Positions 16,471 through 24,435 of a stretch of 37,799 nt of DNA are shown here, piece by piece. The stretch comes from an uncultured Chloroflexota bacterium (lineage in GTDB: Bacteria; Chloroflexota; UBA11872; UBA12225). The translations under genes and the position numbers were made by a program. The notes beneath the pieces are model-generated. The model ran no database searches. It worked only from the letters and a program-made list of their open reading frames with translations, and was not told the DNA's origin. The stretch is taken from contig CADCTC010000216.1 of the NCBI GenBank assembly GCA_902805635.1, forward strand, positions 1 through 37,799, read 5' to 3'. The first letter of the stretch is position 1, and the number at the start of each line of letters is the position of its first letter.

Positions 16471-17775
16471 ATGACCGCAGCAGGGGTAATCGAGGGCGAG
16501 GGAGCGCGCACGGAGTACGCAGCACTTGGTGGGGCCGGTGGGCTGGGTGTCTTGCACGCGCGTATCGCCTGCCGGTTTCGGCGGCCCGAGGTGCGGGTGC
16601 GGGCGCGCCGCTATCTGGAGGGCCTGCTCGGGCTCGGAGTCGGGGGGCGCACTGGGCCGTTGGAGCGCCGGAACGGGTGGCAGCTGGCGGAACACCTGGG
16701 GGAGGGTGGGCCGCAGGGGGTGCAGCGGCTGCTCAACGCAGCGCGGTGGGACGCCGGTGCGGTGCGGGACGACCTGCGGAAGTACGTGGTCGAGCGCCTG
16801 GGAGACCCGGGGGCCGTGCTGGTGGTGGACGAGACGGGATTCGTGAAGAAGGGCAGCAAGTCGGCGGGCGTGGCGCGCCAGTACAGCGGCACCGCCGGTC
16901 GCATCGAGAACTGCCAGATCGGCGTCTTCCTAGCGTATGCGTCTCCGGAGGGGATCGCCTTTCTCGACCGAGCGCTCTACCTCCCGCGGGTTTGGGCGGC
17001 GGACGCCGCTCGTCGCCAGGAGGCGCGCATCCCGCCGCATGTGCGCTTCGCCACGAAGGGGGCATTGGCGAAGGCCATGCTGCAGCGGGCGTTCGCTGCG
17101 GAGGTGCCAGCGGCGTGGGTGGCCGCCGACGCAGTGTATGGAGCAGACGGTCCGCTGCGGCGGTGGCTCGAGGAGCAGGGCCGGGCGTACGTGCTCGCCG
17201 TGCCGCACACGCACCGAGTGTGGGTGCCGGCCCGCGTGACGGAGCAGGCGGGGAACGGGCGCGTGGACGAGGAAGCAGGGACCACCGGCGCGCGGCCACG
17301 CCCGGCAGGCCGGCTGGCGGCGGCGCTTCCCGCTGCCGCGTGGGCACGCCACTCCGCGGGCGACGGCAGCCAGGGCCCGCGCTGGTACGACTGGGTGGCG
17401 GTGCCCCTCGCCGGCACCCAGGAAGACGCCACCGCAGGCATGGCGCGCTGGCTGCTCGTGCGGCGCAGCGCGAGCGACGCGCGTGAGCTGGCGTACTTCC
17501 GGGCGTACGGCCCCGCCGCCACACCGCTCGAGGGCCTGGTGCGGGTCGCCGGAAGCCGGTGGGCCATCGAGTGTGGCTTCGAGCAAGCGAAGGGTGAAGT
17601 GGGACTAGGCGAATATGAAGTGCGGGGCTGGGATGCCTGGCACCGCCACGTCACCCTCGCGCTCCTGGCACACGCGCACCTGGCGGTCACCCGCAGCGAG
17701 GCAGCGGTACCCCAAACGGCCACGCAAAAAGGGGCGGCGCCGCGCCTGGCGCCGGCGGCGTTCTGCTCCCACTGA
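16471..17775 (+). CDS. IS701-family transposase (C-terminus shifted out of frame)
   Basis: A DDE transposase of 434 residues in this frame. The conserved block LERRNGWQLAEHLGE is at about 64-77. The first catalytic Asp is D120 in VVDETGF, the second D220 in AADAVYG, and the Glu lies in SRWAIECGFEQAKGEVGL near 368. GGGGAGGAG with about 5 nt spacing supports ATG 16471 over the upstream in-frame ATG at 16432, which lies in the terminal repeat. The frame ends with a non-family tail after TATQKGAAPR. The family's expected C-terminus (LPLTVPEVRRLL and WSHWRRAHQATARRC) is found in the -1 frame from about 17770. Either a mutation/sequencing error or programmed -1 shifting near 17727-17735 (CAAAAAGGGG) is required. 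Confidence 0.88.
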   Translation: MTAAGVIEGEGARTEYAALGGAGGLGVLHARIACRFRRPEVRVRARRYLEGLLGLGVGGRTGPLERRNGWQLAEHLGEGGPQGVQRLLNAARWDAGAVRDDLRKYVVERLGDPGAVLVVDETGFVKKGSKSAGVARQYSGTAGRIENCQIGVFLAYASPEGIAFLDRALYLPRVWAADAARRQEARIPPHVRFATKGALAKAMLQRAFAAEVPAAWVAADAVYGADGPLRRWLEEQGRAYVLAVPHTHRVWVPARVTEQAGNGRVDEEAGTTGARPRPAGRLAAALPAAAWARHSAGDGSQGPRWYDWVAVPLAGTQEDATAGMARWLLVRRSASDARELAYFRAYGPAATPLEGLVRVAGSRWAIECGFEQAKGEVGLGEYEVRGWDAWHRHVTLALLAHAHLAVTRSEAAVPQTATQKGAAPRLAPAAFCSH

Positions 17776-17777
17776 CC

Positions 17778-18308
17778 GTGCCGGAAGTGCGCCGGCTGCT
17801 GCGGCTGCTGCGGGTGCTCCACGGACCACCGGACAGCTACCCATTCCACCTGCGCTGGTCTCACTGGCGCCGAGCGCACCAGGCGACCGCCCGGCGCTGC
17901 CACATCGCCCGCCGCGCCCGCCGACTGCGCGACGGCCCTGAGCCGGCAGACACACCGGCAGTGGCCCCGTCGTTCCGGGCCCAGGCGCCACTGGCTGAGC
18001 CGGCCGGCGACGGAGAACTAACCGACGGCCAGTGGGCACGGGTGCGCGCCCTCCTCCCACCCCCGCCGCGCCTTGGTCGCCCTCCCCTCCGGCCGCGCGA
18101 CCAGCGGACCATCGTCGACGGCCTCCTCTGGCTCGTACGGACGGGCGCTTCCTGGCGGGCGCTGCCGGCGCGCTTCGGCTCTTGGCACACTGCCTACACG
18201 TACTTCCGCCGCTGGGACGCGACTGGCGTCTGGCCGCGCATCCTCCACGCACTTGAGCGGAACCACCCCGAGGATCCGGGCGGCCCTACTCGAGAAGTGT
18301 CGCTGTAG
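17778..18308 (+). CDS. IS701 transposase C-terminus fused to a DUF4096-like (IS5/IS4-type) domain
   Basis: The frame encodes 176 residues. Residues 1-50 (PEVRRLLRLLRVLHG, YPFHLRWSHWRRAHQ, RRCHIARRARR) are the normal C-terminal tail of IS701 transposases. After a 25-residue linker, residues about 80-160 match the DUF4096 N-terminal domain of IS5/IS4-type transposases: LTDGQWARVRALLPPPPRLGRPP, TIVDGLLWLVRTGASWRALPARFGSW and YTYFRRWDATGVW. It ends inside the right terminal repeat. The real start is probably not at 17778; the segment would be produced as a -1 extension of the upstream transposase. The DUF4096 domain has no DDE residues of its own here and could serve as an added DNA-binding or regulatory module. 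Confidence 0.7.
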   Translation: MPEVRRLLRLLRVLHGPPDSYPFHLRWSHWRRAHQATARRCHIARRARRLRDGPEPADTPAVAPSFRAQAPLAEPAGDGELTDGQWARVRALLPPPPRLGRPPLRPRDQRTIVDGLLWLVRTGASWRALPARFGSWHTAYTYFRRWDATGVWPRILHALERNHPEDPGGPTREVSL

Positions 18309-18310
18309 TA
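18295..18310 (-). repeat. Right terminal inverted repeat of the IS701-family element
   Basis: AAGTGTCGCTGTAGTA, the exact complement of the left end. The last codons and stop of the DUF4096-like frame lie inside it. Confidence 0.95.
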
Positions 18311-18314
18311 CTAG

Positions 18315-18359
18315 AGTGTGCGCCCACTCAGGCGACAGCACATCAGGGAAAACCCCGAA
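18315..18359 (-). promoter_or_regulatory. Regulon palindrome (site A) and -10-like hexamer facing the AAA/sigma/glycosidase operon
   Basis: ATCAGGG-AAAA-CCCCGAA (18342-18359) matches the shared palindrome ATCrGGG-N4-CCCyGAT with one mismatch. Reading leftward, a -10-like CACACT (18320-18315) begins exactly 21 nt beyond it, the same phase as at the four other sites. The IS701 element starts 4 nt further on, between this promoter and the AAA gene. An 11-bp inverted repeat, GCGCCCACTCA (18320-18330) with TGAGTGGGCGC (18381-18391), encloses the palindrome. Confidence 0.6.
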
Positions 18360-18470
18360 TTCCGCGAGTCTGCCGAGGAGTGAGTGGGCGCGAAGCGGGC
18401 GTGCTCTGATGAGTGGTCAGCACAGCGCCGCGACGTGAGGGCGTACCGTAGCCGTAGAACCACGGACAGC

Positions 18471-18515
18471 GTCAGGGGTTTCCCCGATGGCTCGCCCGGC
18501 CGGCGGGCGTAGTGT
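18471..18515 (+). promoter_or_regulatory. Regulon palindrome (site B) and -10-like hexamer for the desaturase/kinase operon
   Basis: GTCAGGG-GTTT-CCCCGAT (18471-18488) is one base off the shared palindrome. A -10-like TAGTGT starts 21 nt further on (18510-18515), with A at position 2 and T at position 6 as in all five sites. The desaturase start follows at 18592 with its own Shine-Dalgarno, giving a leader of about 70 nt. The ATG at 18487 lies inside the palindrome and is not the start. Confidence 0.65.
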
Positions 18516-18591
18516 TGGCGGTGCGGTATGGCCGCGGGGCATCGTGCGCCCGCTGCCGGCCCGAATCACGCCGCGCAGGGGAGCTCCACCG

Positions 18592-19073
18592 TTGTCCACA
18601 GCGCACCTCATCCCAGCGCTCGAGCCCAAGCTGCGCGCGCTCTACGACCAGCACAAGGAGCGTGCCGCCGCTATCGACTGGGCCTACACCGAGTACCTGC
18701 CGCTCGACGAGCTGCGGGCGGACCCGCAGTCGCTGCCCAGGCTGTCCGCCGCGACGTACCTGGCGGTAGAGACCGCGCTGCTCACCGAGGTGAACCTGCC
18801 CTGGTTCACCGCCGGGCTGGACCGCGTCTACCGCGGCGCGCTCTCGCCCATGCGCGAGTTCATCCATGAGTGGACCTCTGAGGAAGACCAGCACGCGCTG
18901 CTGCTGGAGACGTACCTCCTCCTGGGCGACAACGGCGACCACCGCGAGCGCGCCAGGATCCGCAAGCTCATCGTGCGCCAGGGGTGGGAGCCCAAGACGG
19001 CGCAGCTGGAGGACCAGTTCCAGGCTATCGCGTATAGGGAGGGCGCACCCGCCGTGCCACACTTGCGCGGACG

Positions 19074-19077
<4 letters not shown>
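18592..19077 (+). CDS. Acyl-ACP desaturase-like protein, C-terminally truncated
   Basis: The 161 residues resemble the first half of bacterial acyl-ACP (stearoyl-ACP type) desaturases: LIPALEPKLRALYDQHKERA, DWAYTEYLPLDE, then TYLAVETALLTEVNLPWF with a first iron-ligand Glu, and FIHEWTSEEDQHALLLETYLLL with the Glu-x-x-His motif. The family needs a second Glu and a second ExxH motif from a later helix pair. Here the sequence turns into FQAIAYREGAPAVPH and stops, so the di-iron site is incomplete and catalysis is unlikely. The TTG start at 18592 has AGGGGAG 8 nt upstream; an open frame back to 18487 is less likely. Its stop overlaps the kinase ATG (ATGA). It may survive as a coupling leader or a diverged sensor partner. 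Confidence 0.6.
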
Positions 19078-20315
<1,238 letters not shown>

Positions 20316-20345
20316 TGCTGCGCCCGCTCCGGGCGGCGCGCTCCC

Positions 20346-20391
20346 ATCAGGGGAAACCCCGATGTGCCGCCGGCGTCCCAGTCCCTATCAT
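20346..20391 (+). promoter_or_regulatory. Regulon palindrome (site C) and -10 of the response-regulator gene; likely leaderless transcript
   Basis: ATCAGGG-GAAA-CCCCGAT (20346-20363) is a full match to the shared palindrome. TATCAT (20386-20391) starts 22 nt further on and is the best -10 of the five. A start site 7 nt after it falls on the ATG at 20398, and no Shine-Dalgarno is present, so the mRNA is probably leaderless. The palindrome centre is then about 43 nt upstream of transcription start, the classical position for an activator replacing the -35. Confidence 0.7.
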
Positions 20392-20397
20392 TCGCGC

Positions 20398-21096
20398 ATG
20401 GAAGCGCAGACGCTGCGGGTGTTCCTGGCCGACGACCACGCGGTGCTACGCAGCGGGCTGCGGATGCTGATCGACGCCCAGCCCGACCTGAAAGTGGTGG
20501 GGGAAGCAGGCGACGGCCAGGCGGCGGTAGAGCAGGTGTCCGCGCTGGTGCAACAGCGCGGCGTGGACGTGGTGGTGCTGGACATCGGCATGCCGCGGCT
20601 CAACGGACTCGAGGCGCTGCGGCGCATCAAGCAGGAGGCGCCGGACCTGGCGGTGCTGATCCTGACTATGCACGCCAGCGAGCCCTACCTCTTCCAGGTG
20701 ATCCAGAACGGCGGCGCGGGCTACGTGCTCAAGCAGACCGCCGACGAGCACCTGCTGGGCGCCATCCGCGACGCCGCGCGCGGCAAGCCCTTCCTCTACC
20801 CCACCATGGAGGCGCGCCTGCTCACGGACTTCGTGCACCGCGCGCGCCGCGCGGGGGAGCGCGCCCACTCCGCCTTCCTGGCGCTGACCGAGCGCGAACG
20901 TGAGGTGCTGTCGCTAGTGGCGCAAGGCTATACCAACGCCGAGGTCGCCGAGCAGCTGATCATCTCGGTCAAAACGGTGGAGACGCACCGCTCCCACATC
21001 ATGGGCAAGCTAGGGCTGGAGACTCGCGCCGAGTTGGTCCGCTATGCCCTGCGCGAAGGCTACCTCACGCCCGAAACCGGCAGCGGAACTCCATAG
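20398..21096 (+). CDS. NarL/FixJ-family response regulator
   Basis: A 232-residue regulator. The receiver domain (about 5-125) has an acidic pair at DDH (12-13), phospho-acceptor Asp62 in VVVLDIGMP, Thr/Ser at ILTMHAS and Lys112 in GYVLKQ. The LuxR-type helix-turn-helix (about 165-225) reads LTEREREVLSLVAQGYTNAEVAE and SVKTVETHRSHIMGKLGL. The frame is open from 20053, but family alignment places the start at ATG 20398. It would be phosphorylated by the kinase encoded just upstream. Because a perfect copy of the shared palindrome stands at its own promoter and four more stand at nearby promoters, it is the simplest candidate to bind them, including autoregulation. That assignment is inference. 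Confidence 0.92.
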   Translation: MEAQTLRVFLADDHAVLRSGLRMLIDAQPDLKVVGEAGDGQAAVEQVSALVQQRGVDVVVLDIGMPRLNGLEALRRIKQEAPDLAVLILTMHASEPYLFQVIQNGGAGYVLKQTADEHLLGAIRDAARGKPFLYPTMEARLLTDFVHRARRAGERAHSAFLALTEREREVLSLVAQGYTNAEVAEQLIISVKTVETHRSHIMGKLGLETRAELVRYALREGYLTPETGSGTP

Positions 21097-21115
21097 CGGG
21101 GACTCGAAGTCACTC

Positions 21116-21412
21116 TCACTCCTCACCCGCGAGCCGGCGGCCGTGGGACTGGAGCGTGACGATGCTCTCCACCAGGCGGTTCATCTCGTCACGCACCATC
21201 TGGGTAGCCGCCTGGGCGCCGGCGGTATCGCCACGGCGGAGGGCGCCCTCCCAGACCGCGAGCGCCACCTTCACCGCGGCCGCGTGCTGGGGCGGACCAT
21301 CGTGCAGGCGGCGCAGGAAGTCCCGGAAGATGTCCATAGGCAGCACGTCGCCAGTGTCGCCGGCACCGGCCGCTCCACTGGTGTTACGCGTGCCTCCATC
21401 ACCGCCGGCCAT
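21116..21412 (-). CDS. Small helical hypothetical protein coupled to the hybrid kinase
   Basis: A 98-residue protein with a Gly-rich start and a mostly helical remainder (MDIFRDFLRRLHDGPP, AAVKVALAVWEGALRRG, MVRDEMNRLVESIVTLQSHG). I do not recognise the family. No signal peptide or membrane segment. Its ATG at 21412 shares one base with the TGA stop of the hybrid kinase (TGATG), which argues that it is a real, translationally coupled gene. It may be an accessory factor of that kinase. It converges with the response-regulator gene, with 19 nt between the stops. Confidence 0.6.
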   Translation of the reverse strand: MAGGDGGTRNTSGAAGAGDTGDVLPMDIFRDFLRRLHDGPPQHAAAVKVALAVWEGALRRGDTAGAQAATQMVRDEMNRLVESIVTLQSHGRRLAGEE

Positions 21413-23502
21413 CAGACGCCTGCCTTCCGGCGGGTAGCCGTTGTCAGGATCTGCTCCAGCTGCTCGGTCACGTAGGCCTTCTCCACGTAGAGATCGGCGC
21501 CCGGCGCCTCGCGCTGCATCGCGTGGGGCGCACTGCCACTGGCAACACAGACCACCGGCGGGCTGCTGCGCGCGCGCGCGGCGGCCAGCACCCGCGCGCT
21601 GGGCAGGTCCGGCAGGTTGAGGTCCAGCATCACCAGGTCCACCGGCTCGCCACCCTCCAAGACGGCGATCGCTTCCCCAGCCGTAGCAGCGCGGCGCACG
21701 GTATGGCCGTCCTGTCCAATGAGCACGGCGAGCACCGACGCGAACGCGGCGGCGTCGTCCACCAGCAGGACCCGCAGAGGCGTTTCCTCGGCCTGTCTGA
21801 GCGCGCGCGCCAGCGCCCGGCGCACGTCGGCGAGCTCGGCCGGCTTGGCCAGAGCAGTCAGCACCCCGTGCTGGCGCAGCTGTGCCGCGGTGACGTCGCG
21901 GCCCCAGCCGGTGAGCACAATCACCGGCAGGTCCGGCCAGCGCTCGCGCGCCTCACGCGCCAGCGCCCAGCCGCTCATACGCGGCATGCCGAGGTCGGTG
22001 ACCACCACGTCGGGGCGCTCTGCTTTGATCGCCTCCACCGCCGCCACCGGATCGTGGAAAGGGCGCACATAATGCCCATCGCGGCGCAGCAGCATCCCCA
22101 TGGTGTCCAGCACGTCCTGCTGGTCATCCACCAGCACGATCGTGGCGGGCGGGATATCGACGTCTGAGATGCCGCTTTCGTCGCGACCACCGCCGGAGGC
22201 ATCGTCCTCCCCGGCGGCGGCGGGGAGGACGATGCGGAAGGTGGTGCCGGCGCCGTGCGCGGACTCCAGGGACACCGAGCCGCCATGGGCCTCCACCACC
22301 TTGCGCACCATTGGCAGCCCAAGGCCGCTGCCCTGTGCCCCCTTAGTAGTGAAGAAAGGCTCGAAAATGCGCGCCTGCACGTCCTCCGGGATGCCCGTGC
22401 CGCTGTCGCGCACCCAGAGCTCCACCCGCTGAGGCACAGGCACGCCGTCCGGACTAGCTGCGACAATTGGAAGGTCGCGCGCCCCCACCTCGATGCTCCC
22501 GCCGTAGGGCAGGGCATCAGTAGCGTTGAAGAGCAGGTTGACCAGCACTTCCCGCAGCGCCACGGGGTCACCCAACACCGGCCAGGTGCGCGAGAGCCGC
22601 AGGTCCACGTCGATCGTGCGGCCGCCCCGCTGCGCCTCACCCTGCCAGCGCGGGCGAGACAGCTGTACCGCCTCCTGGATCACATCAGGCAGATCGACCA
22701 GGCGGAACTCGGTGGTGTCCACCGGCCGGCCGTACTCGCGCATGCGGGAGACCGTGGCGGCGCCATCGCGCGCGGCGCGGCGCACCGCCTCCAGGCTCTC
22801 GCGCTGCTCCGGGTCGCGCACCTGCCCCAGCAACACCTCCGTCCGTCCAAGAATCGTCGCCAGCAGGTTGTTGAAGTCGTGCGCGATGCCCACGGCCAGC
22901 TCCCCCGTGGCGCGCAGGCGCTCGGCCTGGACCAGCTGTGACGTCTGGCGCGCGCTCTGGATGGCCACCGCAGCGGCGCCGGCGAAGCCAAGCGCCAGCA
23001 TCTCGTCCTCGTCGGTGAACGGGACGAACGCAGAGCCAGGGACGCCGGAGCCGCCAGGATCACCGGGGCCGCCGCGCTTCTCGGTGGTGTAGAGGCGGCC
23101 CAGCACCCGGTTGCCGATGACCAGTGGCACACCCAGGAAGGTGCGCATAGGCGGGTGGCCGGGCGGAAATCCGACGCTGCGCGGGTCGGCGGTGAGGTCG
23201 TCCAGGCGCAGCGGCTTGCCCTCGTGGAGCAGTGCGCCCAGGATGCCGCGGCCGTGCGGAGGATCGTCCTTCAGTGTGTCGAACTCAGCCGGCGTCAGCC
23301 CGATGGTTTCGAACTGGATCAGGGTGCCGTCCTGGCCGAGGATGCCGAGCGCGGCGTAGCGTGCATCCACCAGCCCGGCCAGCTCCTCCACGATGCGCTG
23401 GAGCAGGCGGTTCTCGTCCTCGATCGCGCCGCCCAGCGCAGTGGTAGCGGCGTAGAGGCGCTCGAGCGGGCCGTGTGACGGCTGCGGACGCGCGTCGGCC
23501 AT
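21412..23502 (-). CDS. GAF hybrid histidine kinase with two C-terminal receiver domains
   Basis: A soluble 696-residue signalling protein. The GAF domain (about 20-185) carries PPHGRGILGALLHEGKPLRL, then GFPPGHPPMRTFLGVPL. This is close to the GAF domains of DevS/DosT-type sensors, where a His in an HPPM-like context is reported to be the proximal haem ligand; here that would be His116. HisKA contains His208 in GIAHDFNNLL. HATPase runs about 320-430 (VLVNLLFNATDALPYG, DSGTGIPE, GSGLGLPMV). Two receiver domains follow, each with a phospho-Asp: VVVTDLGMPRMSG and LVMLDLNLPDL. No DNA-binding output exists, so it likely relays phosphate. A small coupled gene follows. Haem binding is inference. Confidence 0.88.
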   Translation of the reverse strand: MADARPQPSHGPLERLYAATTALGGAIEDENRLLQRIVEELAGLVDARYAALGILGQDGTLIQFETIGLTPAEFDTLKDDPPHGRGILGALLHEGKPLRLDDLTADPRSVGFPPGHPPMRTFLGVPLVIGNRVLGRLYTTEKRGGPGDPGGSGVPGSAFVPFTDEDEMLALGFAGAAAVAIQSARQTSQLVQAERLRATGELAVGIAHDFNNLLATILGRTEVLLGQVRDPEQRESLEAVRRAARDGAATVSRMREYGRPVDTTEFRLVDLPDVIQEAVQLSRPRWQGEAQRGGRTIDVDLRLSRTWPVLGDPVALREVLVNLLFNATDALPYGGSIEVGARDLPIVAASPDGVPVPQRVELWVRDSGTGIPEDVQARIFEPFFTTKGAQGSGLGLPMVRKVVEAHGGSVSLESAHGAGTTFRIVLPAAAGEDDASGGGRDESGISDVDIPPATIVLVDDQQDVLDTMGMLLRRDGHYVRPFHDPVAAVEAIKAERPDVVVTDLGMPRMSGWALAREARERWPDLPVIVLTGWGRDVTAAQLRQHGVLTALAKPAELADVRRALARALRQAEETPLRVLLVDDAAAFASVLAVLIGQDGHTVRRAATAGEAIAVLEGGEPVDLVMLDLNLPDLPSARVLAAARARSSPPVVCVASGSAPHAMQREAPGADLYVEKAYVTEQLEQILTTATRRKAGV

Positions 23503-23552
23503 ACCAGGGAAAGCGTAGCGTACCGAGTACCGCGAGAATAGACAGAATCACC

Positions 23553-23578
23553 AGAGGCCCGTCGGGTGACGGGCCTCT
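23553..23578. terminator. Hairpin terminator between DoxX and hybrid-kinase genes
   Basis: AGAGGCCCGTC-GGGT-GACGGGCCTCT is a perfect 11-bp stem with a four-base loop, 34 nt after the DoxX stop on the minus strand. A T-rich but interrupted stretch follows in that direction, so it can be a weak intrinsic terminator or a transcript-stabilising hairpin. Confidence 0.75.
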
Positions 23579-23612
23579 ACGAGCAACGAGCTATGAGAGA
23601 GCGGAGCGCCGA

Positions 23613-24227
23613 TCAGGCGGTTGTGGCGCGGGTGGCGCGTGCGGTGCCGAACCGGCGGGTCTCGTTGGGCGCGACCAGCGTGCCGGGCTGCCAGGGGGTG
23701 CCGAGCAGGGGCAGCACGAAGCGGTCGAGGCCGTAGTAGCCCGCCACCTTCCACGCCAGGATGAGCCCCACGCTGATCGCGAACAGCAGCGGGTTGCTAG
23801 ACGCGGTGCCCGCCATCATGAAGTTCCAGTTCAACACGCCCCCGAAGAAGGCGGCGATGCCCGTGAACAGCCCCAGGATCAGCGCGATCCCCACCAGCAC
23901 CTCGCCTGCCACGATCAGCTTGGCGAACCAGGTGTACGCCTCCATGTCGAGCAGCGTCTGCAGGAACCCGCGGTACCAATCAAAGGTGATGGGGGGCTTG
24001 GCCGGCGCCTCCGGGATGCGCACGGCGTTGGCCCAGAAGCCCTTGAGCGCCTCGCCGGTCTCCACCCACTTCGGATTCTGCAGCTTGCCCCAGCCACTGG
24101 TGAGCCACTGGTAGCCCACGTACAGCCGCAGCAGCAGCCACACCGGCGCCATGAGCGTGCTCCCGAACAGGAAGCGGGCGAACGGCGGGTCCTGGATGAC
24201 CTTGGGATCGGTAGTAGTAAGTGCCAT
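23613..24227 (-). CDS. DoxX family membrane protein
   Basis: A 204-residue membrane protein of the DoxX/DoxD-like group, with about four transmembrane helices: WLLLRLYVGYQWLTSGWGKL, AKLIVAGEVLVGIALILGLF, FGGVLNWNFMMAG and LFAISVGLILAWKV. Family members accompany thiosulfate:quinone oxidoreductase, respiratory or redox-stress systems; the function here is open. The start is ATG 24227 with GGAGGAAA 5 nt upstream, so the open frame reaching 24449 is a shadow. Its promoter region carries site D of the shared palindrome and is divergent from the multicopper oxidase, which carries site E, so the two are probably controlled together. The last about 25 residues are polar and cytoplasmic or external. 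Confidence 0.87.
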   Translation of the reverse strand: MALTTTDPKVIQDPPFARFLFGSTLMAPVWLLLRLYVGYQWLTSGWGKLQNPKWVETGEALKGFWANAVRIPEAPAKPPITFDWYRGFLQTLLDMEAYTWFAKLIVAGEVLVGIALILGLFTGIAAFFGGVLNWNFMMAGTASSNPLLFAISVGLILAWKVAGYYGLDRFVLPLLGTPWQPGTLVAPNETRRFGTARATRATTA

Positions 24228-24247
24228 TGGTGTTTCCTCCTGCCCAA

Positions 24248-24292
24248 AGTATCGATGTGCTGACATGCACGCGCGTCGGGGAAAACCCCGAT
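24248..24292 (-). promoter_or_regulatory. Regulon palindrome (site D) and -10-like hexamer for DoxX
   Basis: GTCGGGG-AAAA-CCCCGAT (24275-24292) matches the shared palindrome with one base off. On the minus strand GATACT (24253-24248) starts 21 nt beyond it, with A2 and T6. The DoxX start and its Shine-Dalgarno follow directly, giving a leader of about 15 nt. Confidence 0.65.
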
Positions 24293-24343
24293 CTGGCGTC
24301 CGCCATGCACCGTCATGCCAGCGCGGCTGCCGTGCTCCGAGAA

Positions 24344-24388
24344 CTGGGGGAAAACCCTGATGCCCATCTGCGCCCATGCACAGACACT
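24344..24388 (+). promoter_or_regulatory. Regulon palindrome (site E) and -10-like hexamer for the multicopper oxidase
   Basis: CTGGGGG-AAAA-CCCTGAT (24344-24361) keeps the right half and spacer of the shared palindrome; the left half has two mismatches. GACACT (24383-24388) starts 21 nt further on. Sites D and E are 69 bp apart centre to centre, in the 208-bp region between divergent DoxX and oxidase genes. Confidence 0.6.
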
Positions 24389-24435
24389 TGATGCGACCCC
24401 CACGGGGACCCCACACGGAGAATGGAGACACGCAC

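Larger units (their letters stand above)
16417..18310 (+). mobile_element. IS701-family insertion sequence carrying a second transposase-like domain
   Basis: The element is 1894 bp. Perfect 16-bp terminal inverted repeats (TACTACAGCGACACTT at the left, its complement at 18295-18310) bound it. Flanking tetramers are TTAG (16413-16416) and CTAG (18311-18314), both fitting the YTAR target preference known for IS701, but they are not identical. It encodes an IS701 DDE transposase, then, after a -1 shift, the transposase C-terminus fused to a DUF4096-like domain of IS5/IS4-type transposases. It sits between a palindromic operator/-10 region on the right and the AAA/sigma/glycosidase operon on the left. 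Confidence 0.88.

Noticed and set aside
17727..17736. CAAAAAGGGG as a proven programmed frameshift site
   Set aside because: It does not form a canonical X-XXY-YYZ heptamer in the zero frame; a plain indel or error is equally possible.
18487..18591. Upstream extension of the desaturase-like gene
   Set aside because: The ATG at 18487 lies within palindrome B, and a TTG at 18592 has a well-spaced AGGGGAG; the extension has no family similarity.
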